NCBI GenBank assembly: GCA_021741795.1
Contig: JAIOXC010000083.1
Span: forward strand, 1 to 6,052
DNA length: 6,052 bases
Reading direction: 5' to 3'
Source of the DNA: Ilumatobacteraceae bacterium
GTDB lineage: Bacteria; Actinomycetota; Acidimicrobiia; Acidimicrobiales; Ilumatobacteraceae
Positions within the stretch are counted from its first letter, which is position 1; each line of letters starts with the position of its first letter. Of the stretch, positions 1 to 5,280 are shown piece by piece. Made by a program: the position numbers and the translations under genes. Under the pieces are notes generated by a model. It was given only the letters and a program-made list of their open reading frames with translations. It was not told the DNA's origin and searched no databases.

Positions 1-469
1 ATAGATTCTGCAGTCGAGTAAGCACGATGTTTCCTACGAACTTGTACAGGGGCATTCCTCCCCTTAGCGCACCAATGGGGGCAATCATGCGCGATCCAAG
101 CACAACATCGGCAGTATCTACCACGAGCGGTTGCAGAATGTTCGGTAATTCCTCAGGTGCATATTGTCCGTCACCATGAAGCATGACAACAAAATCCATA
201 TCATTTTCTATTGCCCAGGTATAGCCATATTTTTGATTACCGCCATAACCAAGATTGATCGGGTGTCTAATAATCGTGATGGGGAGTTTGGACGATTGTT
301 GGTACTTGGTTACAACATCATGGGTCGAGTCTGTGCTCGCATCATCGCAAACCAAAACACATGAAATTTGCGGAATCAATGAAGTTGGGATTCGGTTGAG
401 TACTTGTTGGAGTGTGGACTCGGCGTTGTAAGCAACAACAAGTAGCGTGATTTTTGGATGGGGTGTCAT
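1..469 (-). CDS. Family 2 glycosyltransferase, polyprenyl-phosphate sugar synthase-like (C-terminus cut by window edge)
   Basis: The gene reads toward base 1 and leaves the window after 156 codons, so only the N-terminal part of the GT-A domain is visible. Seen: a beta-strand start VVAYNAE (residues 11-17), the nucleotide-sugar-binding CDDAS (41-45), NLGYGGNQ (72-79), the metal-site segment HGDGQY (98-103), GSRM (125-128) and GGMPLYKFVGN (137-147). Known of the family: this motif order matches GT2 enzymes of the dolichol/undecaprenyl-phosphate sugar synthase type, which move a sugar from a nucleotide donor to a membrane lipid phosphate on the cytoplasmic side. The usual first acidic residue of the DxD-like motif is His98; as I recall, this is common in one GT2 subgroup, so I do not read it as inactivation. 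I chose ATG at 469 because it overlaps the upstream TGA as ATGA, which suggests translational coupling. ATG at 475 is in frame and possible. Neither has a Shine-Dalgarno sequence. The sugar and acceptor cannot be told; C-terminal membrane helices may lie outside the window. Confidence 0.88.
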   Translation of the reverse strand, partial: MTPHPKITLLVVAYNAESTLQQVLNRIPTSLIPQISCVLVCDDASTDSTHDVVTKYQQSSKLPITIIRHPINLGYGGNQKYGYTWAIENDMDFVVMLHGDGQYAPEELPNILQPLVVDTADVVLGSRMIAPIGALRGGMPLYKFVGNIVLTRLQNL

Positions 470-1983
470 GGCCATACGACGTTTATATCAGTAGAACACA
501 GCCCCAAATCATAAATCGTTCCCTGCTCATCGTCATAAAGTATGGGTGCGATGTCGGGGATGTTGTCTTGATTTGGGAAATTTTTGTACCACACGACGAA
601 TCGATGGTTGCACGGAATCATGCGCAGTGATTCACCTTGATACTGATTTAAAATTGGCCATGCATCAACAGCACCCGAAAGTTGCTGCGGTGCGTTGCTG
701 AAGAGTCCATTGATGTCGGGCAGGGAACGGGCAAATACATGGAGTGGTTGATTAATGAATGCGGCGGTTGTCATGTGTCGACCCGTGCGACCAAAAGTGA
801 GTGCATCACGACTTGTCACTGAAAACTGCGGGATGATCAAGAGAACCGAAGTTGCGATTGCAGCGATTTGGGCAGAACGGTTTCTACTTACCGATGAGTC
901 AACCAAGATGGCAAATGTTATGACAAGGGGAACCAAAATTGGAATCATCATTCTTGTGTCAAGTCGTCCGTACTCTAAGTGAACAAAACGATAGGAAGAG
1001 AAAAACAAGTATGTTCCAGTTACTCCAATCATCATTAATAATACAAGCGCCACCTCCCTCGACATTGCGTTTTCACGTCGCACCAGCCGTTTTGGAATGG
1101 TTCCCGAAGTTAGGAGAAAAGTGAGTATGAGAAGCAGCAATCCAAATTGCGCTGCAGCGGGGTACGTGTTCCATTTGTCGTATATAACTGAGTCAAACGG
1201 TTGCGCGGAAATGAAAGTACCCAATGTCCCTAGTCCGTTCATAAATGCTTGCGTTAGCGTGCCTCCTCCTCCTGTACGTGTTCCGGTAAGCGTCCCACTT
1301 ACGTCCTTGTTGCGTTGCAACCACCACCATGTTGGATAAAACGAGATGAGAAGTGTGAGGCCGTTGTAAATAGTTGCCTTTATCCAACCAACATTGGGAC
1401 GATCAACAAAAACAGTGATGACAGCGATAGGAACAGCAAATACTGGACCCACAAAACGAACAAAGAAAAGTCCAGCATAGAGAAGTAAAAGAATGGGGTA
1501 CTTCCAGTGTGTTTTAAAGAATAGAGCAACAAAAAGACACGCCATTTCGATTGCAAGAAAGGGTGGTTCGCTCCAAGCCATTGTGAACTGCCATAAAAGC
1601 GAAGGGCTAAGCACGATGAAAAGCGATCCCAGAATAGTTGTTATGTGCGAAGTGGTGCGTTGTAAAAGTTTGTGTGCAAAAAATACTAAAAACCCTGCCG
1701 ACAAGAGATTGATGATCAGCAGTGTTGTATTGGTCTTAACGTTAAAAAACTCTCCAATGGAGATGAGAGCTGGATACCCAGGTGGTCGAACGAACATTGG
1801 GTCACCGATCACATCTAATGAGCCCAAACCGTGGGAGAGGCTGCGTCCTGCGGCGACATAATCAGTGGAATCCCAACTCCAACCGACACCGGATCGGTTG
1901 CTGATTAACAAGATTGCGAACGCAATGGCTACCGCGATGAATGGTTCGGCTGCTTGTACCTTCTTAAGACTGATTTGTGGCAC
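466..1983 (-). CDS. Polytopic GT-C glycosyltransferase, ArnT/PMT-like (505 aa)
   Basis: An integral membrane protein with about 11 hydrophobic segments. The clearest are near residues 14-28, 87-103, 114-131, 138-156, 162-193 (two), 204-221, 277-293, 310-328, 344-361 and 371-386. A soluble C-terminal domain of about 120 residues follows. Family signs: a first external loop with acidic residues (WSWDSTDYVAAG, Asp38 and Asp41 as candidate catalytic or metal-binding residues), the VRPPGYP motif at 65-71, MAWSEPPF at 135-142, and RLDTRMMIPIL at 340-350. In ArnT/PMT-type GT-C enzymes this layout transfers a sugar from a polyprenyl-phosphate carrier to an acceptor outside the cytoplasm. The downstream GT2 gene would supply such a carrier. 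The start is GTG at 1983: an in-frame TAG lies at 1995-1993 with no other start between. No Shine-Dalgarno sequence is present, and a -10-like TAGAGT ends seven bases before the GTG, so translation is probably leaderless. A loop near residues 229-245 is rich in Gly and Thr and is encoded partly by a GGA-type triplet run. Several stretches are AT-rich compared with neighbours. Substrate and acceptor are unknown. Confidence 0.85.
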   Translation of the reverse strand: MPQISLKKVQAAEPFIAVAIAFAILLISNRSGVGWSWDSTDYVAAGRSLSHGLGSLDVIGDPMFVRPPGYPALISIGEFFNVKTNTTLLIINLLSAGFLVFFAHKLLQRTTSHITTILGSLFIVLSPSLLWQFTMAWSEPPFLAIEMACLFVALFFKTHWKYPILLLLYAGLFFVRFVGPVFAVPIAVITVFVDRPNVGWIKATIYNGLTLLISFYPTWWWLQRNKDVSGTLTGTRTGGGGTLTQAFMNGLGTLGTFISAQPFDSVIYDKWNTYPAAAQFGLLLLILTFLLTSGTIPKRLVRRENAMSREVALVLLMMIGVTGTYLFFSSYRFVHLEYGRLDTRMMIPILVPLVITFAILVDSSVSRNRSAQIAAIATSVLLIIPQFSVTSRDALTFGRTGRHMTTAAFINQPLHVFARSLPDINGLFSNAPQQLSGAVDAWPILNQYQGESLRMIPCNHRFVVWYKNFPNQDNIPDIAPILYDDEQGTIYDLGLCSTDINVVWP

Positions 1984-1994
1984 AGAGTCACTCT
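1984..1994. repeat. Perfect 11-bp inverted repeat AGAGT-C-ACTCT
   Basis: The two 5-base arms are perfect and centre on base 1989. The palindrome covers most of the -10 box and all of the discriminator of the minus-strand glycosyltransferase promoter. It could be an operator for a small dimeric repressor, but part of the symmetry follows simply from the TAGAGT and GACTCT words lying side by side. It is a short site and could be chance. Confidence 0.3.
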
Positions 1995-1995
1995 A
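1990..1995 (-). promoter_or_regulatory. Candidate -10 box of the glycosyltransferase operon (leaderless)
   Basis: Read on the minus strand, the start region is TAGAGT-GACTCT-GTG. TAGAGT fits the actinobacterial TAnnnT -10 consensus. Six bases separate it from the GTG at 1983, so transcription would begin at or next to the start codon. No convincing -35 hexamer is seen near 2013-2018 (CATCTC). The TAG of the box is also an in-frame stop codon. Confidence 0.5.
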
Positions 1996-2021
1996 CAGAA
2001 AGGCATTTGTTGGAGATGAGG

Positions 2022-2050
2022 TTGTTGCCAGTGTTTTGAGATGACACTCT
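2022..2050 (+). promoter_or_regulatory. Weak candidate promoter of the ABC-F gene
   Basis: TTGTTG at 2022-2027, a 17-base spacer and CACTCT at 2045-2050 lie six bases before the GTG at 2057, the same spacing as at the other starts in the window. CACTCT keeps only the two most conserved -10 positions (second A, last T), so this is weaker than the other three candidates. A direct repeat of GAGATGA occurs at 2013-2019 and 2038-2044. The 73-base gap leaves no room for a leader-peptide attenuator like those upstream of some antibiotic-induced ABC-F genes. Confidence 0.25.
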
Positions 2051-2056
2051 TAGTGG

Positions 2057-3673
2057 GTGCTACAAGTCCAAGGTCTTTCCGTCGAAATTGGCGGACGCAT
2101 GGTTGTAGAGGATGCATCTTTCACCGTGATGCCGCGCGACAAAGCTGGATTGGTTGGACGCAACGGCGCTGGGAAAACAACCTTATTTAAAGTGCTCGGT
2201 GGAGCAGTAGAGCCGCATGCAGGCAAGGTGTTGCGCAAGGGTGGGTTTGGGTATTTGCCACAAGACCCAAAGATTCCTGGCGCACGTGAGTCACATACGG
2301 CGATTTCACATGTTTTGTCTGGTCGCAACATCGACGAAGACTTGGTGCGCATCGAAAAATTGCGCTTGTCGATGGAAGAGTCGCCGACGCCACAGAACAT
2401 CACAAAGTTTTCTAAAGCAGAAGACGATTTTTCATCGAAGGGTGGTTATGCAGCTGAGAGCGAGGCGCGTTCGATCGCTGCTGGTCTGGGACTAAAGCCC
2501 GATCGGTTAGACGCATCTATTGGTGTTTTGTCGGGTGGCGAGCGCCGCCGAGTTGAACTTGCGCGAATTTTGTTTGCTGGAAGCGACACATTGCTTCTAG
2601 ACGAACCAACCAACCACTTGGATATCGATGCAAAGACTTGGTTGTTGGGGTTCTTGCGCGAGTATCGCGGAGCGTTGTTGGTGATTAGTCACGACCTTGA
2701 GTTGTTGGACGAAGCAATCACGCGCGTGCTGCACCTTGATCGACCTCAAGAAGAATCAGTTGGTTCAATTGTTGAATACCGTGGTACATACACCCAGTAC
2801 TTGTCATCTCGTGCCGCCGACGAGGCAAGGCGCGCCAAGAAAGCATCGATGCAAGAAAAAGAAATGGCTCGTTTGCAGGGAGTAGTTGATCGATTCGGTG
2901 CAAAGGCCTCAAAGGCTGCGATGGCGCACAGTATCGAGAAGCGCATTGCGCGAATTGAAGACACCAAAGTTGAAGGCCCAACAAAAGATAAGAAACTAAA
3001 AGTTCGTTTTCCTGAACCACCAACTGCTGGGCAGACAGTGATCACGGCAACAGGATTGCGTAAAACATTTGGTGGCCCAGACATTTTTCATGATGTGAGT
3101 TTCGACTTGGGTCGAGGCGAGAGATTGTTGGTACTTGGTCTCAACGGCGCCGGCAAGACAACACTGCTACGAATGCTTGCGGGCGAGAGCAAGTCTGATG
3201 GTGGCGAAGTGGAGTTTGGGTATCAAGTGACAACCGGATATTTTGCCCAAGAGCATGACAACCTTGACCCCGAAGCTTCATTGATTGATCACATGCGTAG
3301 ACATGCGCCGGTGCGCCTAGGTCTTACGGAAACAGATTTGCGCGGGATGCTCGGTATGTTTGGGTTGTCGGGCACAAAAGTTTTTCAAGAGTCTGCGACG
3401 TTGTCGGGTGGAGAAAAAACCAAACTCGCACTCGCCATGTTGATGGTTGGTCGCAACAACTTGTTGTTTTTGGATGAGCCAACAAACAACCTGGATCCAC
3501 CGAGCCGCCAAGCAGTTGCTGATGCGTTATCTGCATGGAAAGGTGCAATCATTTTGGTTAGCCACGACACCGAATTTGTCGAGCAACTTGCACCAACAAA
3601 AGTGTTGCTCATGCCAGATGGCCAAGTGGACTACTTCAGTAATGAATGGCTCGACTTGGTGAGCCTTGCTTAA
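2057..3673 (+). CDS. ABC-F family ATPase, Rv1473-like (538 aa)
   Basis: A soluble twin-ATPase protein without membrane segments. Domain 1 (about 1-235) has Walker A GRNGAGKTT (34-42), Q-loop YLPQDP (66-71), signature LSGGERRR (158-165), Walker B LLLDEPTNHLD (179-189) with Glu183, and SHD at 211-213. A charged linker rich in Lys, Arg, Ala and Glu (about 240-325) follows. Domain 2 has GLNGAGKTT (361-369), GYFAQEHD (394-401), LSGGEKTK (449-456), LFLDEPTNNLD (470-480) with Glu474, and SHD at 502-504. All catalytic residues are intact. Known: ABC-F proteins bind the ribosomal E site and act on translation or protect ribosomes from antibiotics rather than transporting. The whole layout, including the PDG-DY-S-E-DL-LA ending, resembles from memory Mycobacterium tuberculosis Rv1473, which is often labelled a macrolide transporter ATPase; that label is doubtful because no permease is nearby. 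Start: GTG at 2057 is the only start after in-frame TAG at 2051-2053; no clear Shine-Dalgarno sequence. Other ABC-F roles cannot be excluded. Confidence 0.93.
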   Translation: MLQVQGLSVEIGGRMVVEDASFTVMPRDKAGLVGRNGAGKTTLFKVLGGAVEPHAGKVLRKGGFGYLPQDPKIPGARESHTAISHVLSGRNIDEDLVRIEKLRLSMEESPTPQNITKFSKAEDDFSSKGGYAAESEARSIAAGLGLKPDRLDASIGVLSGGERRRVELARILFAGSDTLLLDEPTNHLDIDAKTWLLGFLREYRGALLVISHDLELLDEAITRVLHLDRPQEESVGSIVEYRGTYTQYLSSRAADEARRAKKASMQEKEMARLQGVVDRFGAKASKAAMAHSIEKRIARIEDTKVEGPTKDKKLKVRFPEPPTAGQTVITATGLRKTFGGPDIFHDVSFDLGRGERLLVLGLNGAGKTTLLRMLAGESKSDGGEVEFGYQVTTGYFAQEHDNLDPEASLIDHMRRHAPVRLGLTETDLRGMLGMFGLSGTKVFQESATLSGGEKTKLALAMLMVGRNNLLFLDEPTNNLDPPSRQAVADALSAWKGAIILVSHDTEFVEQLAPTKVLLMPDGQVDYFSNEWLDLVSLA

Positions 3674-3684
3674 TCTTAAAGCAA
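3666..3684. terminator. Weak hairpin at the convergent gene ends
   Basis: The ABC-F stop (TAA 3671-3673) and the hydrolase stop (TAG 3688-3686) are 12 bases apart. The junction TTGCTT-aatctta-AAGCAA forms a 6-bp stem with a 7-base loop and would work for both strands by symmetry. The stem is AT-rich and no U-tract follows, so it is a poor intrinsic terminator. Termination may instead be Rho-dependent, or transcripts may overlap. Confidence 0.25.
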
Positions 3685-3685
3685 A

Positions 3686-5212
3686 CTAGATCTTGCAGGT
3701 TGTTTCGCTGACCGGAACAGTCAATTTAATGAGGTATGAATCAACCGCAGTATTGATGCACTCATTTGCACCGTACCCAGTGTGTTGATTTGCCTCGACA
3801 ATCAACAAGACGCCCTGTTCGAGTGCTGCCGCCATTTTGCGTGTCGATTCAAGTGGTGTTGCTGGGTCACCTGTTGTGCCAACGACAACAATTGGGCCAG
3901 CACCCTTGCCATTTGCGTCAACTTTCGTTGCGGGTTTTACAGGCCAGAGTGCGCACGAGTATCCATATCCAAAGTTCGCGCCAAGTCGGGGAGCAGCTGC
4001 AATAAACGCTGGCACTGCAGCATCGACCTGTTCGATACTTGTTGCACCTGGATCGTCCAAACATGAGATAGCGAGGAACGCTTCAAGTTCGTTGCCGTAA
4101 CTTCCGTCCTCTTTGCGTTGGTAGTAATCGTCGTACAACTTCAGTAGTCCTGCGCCATCACCTATTTGTGCGTCGGCTAATGCTTTTTCGAGTTGTGTCC
4201 AGTAGTAATCGGAATACATTGCTTGAGCAACTGCCGTGAATACAACACCTTGTGTCACTGGCGTGCGATCTGCGCTCACCACAATTGGTTTGGCATCGAG
4301 TTCGAGAAGTAGTGAGTCAAATGCGGCCTCCGATTTGCCACCGTTATAAAACTCACACGCGCTGTTTTTACTGCATGCAGCGAGAAACGTTGAGAGTTGG
4401 CCTTCGAAGCCCTTGGCTTGCGCCATGCCCTCTTCGGCGGAAGTTGCCTGTGGGTCAACCGCACCATCTAACACCGCTGCACGGACGGTTTGCGGAAACA
4501 TGGTGGCCCAGGTTGCACCCAATTCTGAACCATAAGAAAAGCCGAAATACGAAATCTTGTCTTCACCCAACGCTTGGCGAATGCTGTTCATATCGGTTGC
4601 GCTTGCTTGCGTCGATATATGGGGGAGAATTTCGCCTGAGTTGGCCATGCACTCGTCATTGAACGCTTGTGAAGCATCAATGAGTGCCTGTTTTTCTTCT
4701 GGGGTATCTGGCGGAGAGTCAAGGCCAAAGTATTGGTCGTAGTCATCAACGCAATCAACCGATGGAGAGCTGGCTCCTGTACCCCGTGGATCCCACGCGA
4801 TGATGTCGAAATGATCAGTCAGGTCGGTGCTGAAATAGTAGTCAGCGTCATCGGCGAGTGAACTTCCACCAAAACCAGGACCGCCCGGGTTGACCATCAT
4901 CGAACCAATGCGCAGTGATGGGTTTGTTGCAGGGCGCTTCTTGACATACAAGCTAAATGTGCCGGCACTTGGATCGTTGTAGTCGTATGGAACTTTGAGC
5001 GTGCTGCACTGGACCGATGTGGTTGATGCGGAATCATCACAGGCTTTCCATGCGAAACTTTCCGGCACGAAGGGGGCTGGGCTTGAAGTAGGTGCGGAGT
5101 TGCTTGAGTCTGAGTTTGGTGTATTACTTGAACCACAGCTGGCAAGTACAAATAATGCAGTAACTACCGCACTACGGGCGAACTTGTGCGATACCTGGAA
5201 ACGAGATTTCAT
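3686..5212 (-). CDS. Secreted lipoprotein alpha/beta hydrolase, SlpD/tripeptidyl-aminopeptidase type (508 aa)
   Basis: A Sec lipoprotein signal opens the protein: basic n-region, hydrophobic core AVVTALFVL and lipobox LASC with Cys26, followed by a Ser/Asn/Pro-rich tether to about residue 48. The mature enzyme should sit anchored outside the membrane. The alpha/beta-hydrolase fold shows the oxyanion motif NPGGPGFGGS (108-117), DPRGTG (141-146), nucleophile elbow GFSYG (224-228, Ser226), DGAVDP (249-254), and a TAP-like C-terminal part with Asp449 in GTTGDPATP and His477 in QHTGYG. Thus the Ser-Asp-His triad is complete. Family members are proline iminopeptidase-like or tripeptidyl aminopeptidases that trim short peptides, though some act on esters or drugs; the substrate here is unknown. 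Ten cysteines after Cys26 fall into five plausible disulfide pairs (58/69, 154/188, 280/286, 384/420, 485/506), in keeping with export. Start: ATG at 5212 follows an in-frame TAG at 5224-5222. TAGGCT-GAATCA-ATG suggests leaderless translation. The gene is divergent from the ABC exporter and convergent with the ABC-F gene. A role in peptide scavenging is inference. Confidence 0.92.
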   Translation of the reverse strand: MKSRFQVSHKFARSAVVTALFVLASCGSSNTPNSDSSNSAPTSSPAPFVPESFAWKACDDSASTTSVQCSTLKVPYDYNDPSAGTFSLYVKKRPATNPSLRIGSMMVNPGGPGFGGSSLADDADYYFSTDLTDHFDIIAWDPRGTGASSPSVDCVDDYDQYFGLDSPPDTPEEKQALIDASQAFNDECMANSGEILPHISTQASATDMNSIRQALGEDKISYFGFSYGSELGATWATMFPQTVRAAVLDGAVDPQATSAEEGMAQAKGFEGQLSTFLAACSKNSACEFYNGGKSEAAFDSLLLELDAKPIVVSADRTPVTQGVVFTAVAQAMYSDYYWTQLEKALADAQIGDGAGLLKLYDDYYQRKEDGSYGNELEAFLAISCLDDPGATSIEQVDAAVPAFIAAAPRLGANFGYGYSCALWPVKPATKVDANGKGAGPIVVVGTTGDPATPLESTRKMAAALEQGVLLIVEANQHTGYGANECINTAVDSYLIKLTVPVSETTCKI

Positions 5213-5218
5213 TGATTC

Positions 5219-5224
5219 AGCCTA
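5219..5224 (-). promoter_or_regulatory. Candidate -10 box of the hydrolase gene (leaderless)
   Basis: On the minus strand the region reads TAGGCT-GAATCA-ATG. TAGGCT fits TAnnnT and ends six bases before the ATG at 5212. The expected -35 window (5242-5247) has no TTGACA-like hexamer and lies inside the 5237-5252 dyad. No Shine-Dalgarno sequence precedes the ATG apart from the AGG inside the box. Confidence 0.5.
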
Positions 5225-5236
5225 GAAGAAGACTTG

Positions 5237-5252
5237 TCACGCGCACGAGTGA
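5237..5252. repeat. 16-bp near-palindrome between divergent promoters (candidate operator)
   Basis: TCAC-GCGCACGA-GTGA: the outer four positions pair perfectly and two of the four inner pairs also match, giving six of eight pairs. Its centre (5244/5245) lies about 32 bases from the hydrolase start and 36 from the exporter start, over the expected -35 regions of both. A dimeric regulator bound here could control both genes. No known operator is recognised, so function is inference. Confidence 0.25.
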
Positions 5253-5268
5253 AGTAGCGACATTGCCT

Positions 5269-5274
5269 TAGCCT
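5269..5274 (+). promoter_or_regulatory. Candidate -10 box of the ABC exporter gene (leaderless)
   Basis: The start region reads TAGCCT-GACATC-ATG, the same spacing as at the hydrolase and the GT-C gene. TAGCCT fits TAnnnT, its TAG is an in-frame stop, and no Shine-Dalgarno sequence is present. The expected -35 window (5246-5251) holds no recognisable hexamer. TTGTCA at 5234-5239 is too far away (29-base spacer) to serve with this box. Confidence 0.5.
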
Positions 5275-5280
5275 GACATC

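Noticed and set aside
294..310. A 17-base exact match with 3123-3139 (words GATTGTT and GGTACTTGGT joined)
   Set aside because: It lies antisense in the GT2 gene and sense in the ABC-F gene (RLLVLG region), with no flanking similarity and no other copies seen. Unusual for 6 kb, but GT-rich codon composition raises the chance, and there is no sign of a mobile or functional repeat.
164..364. 66-codon plus-strand frame at the left edge
   Set aside because: It lies entirely opposite the GT2 catalytic domain, whose motifs are clear on the minus strand.
473..475. ATG at 475 as the start of the GT2 gene
   Set aside because: It is in frame and adds only two residues. The ATG at 469 forms the classic ATGA overlap with the upstream stop, so it was preferred, although the choice is not certain.
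1493..1861. 122-codon plus-strand frame inside the GT-C gene
   Set aside because: It is antisense to conserved GT-C motifs (PPGYP region) and shows no domain of its own.
2041..2043. ATG shortly before the ABC-F GTG, considered as its start or as a leader peptide
   Set aside because: It is in a different frame from the ABC-F gene, has no Shine-Dalgarno sequence, and the peptide would run into the ABC-F coding region without a meaningful arrangement.
2050..2403. 117-codon minus-strand frame opposite the ABC-F start
   Set aside because: It covers the Walker A and Q-loop region on the other strand; no recognisable protein features.
4252..4662. 136-codon open frame antisense to the hydrolase
   Set aside because: It is a shadow of the hydrolase coding frame: low-complexity, Cys/His/Arg-rich protein with no family motif, and the opposite strand has a complete enzyme with intact triad.
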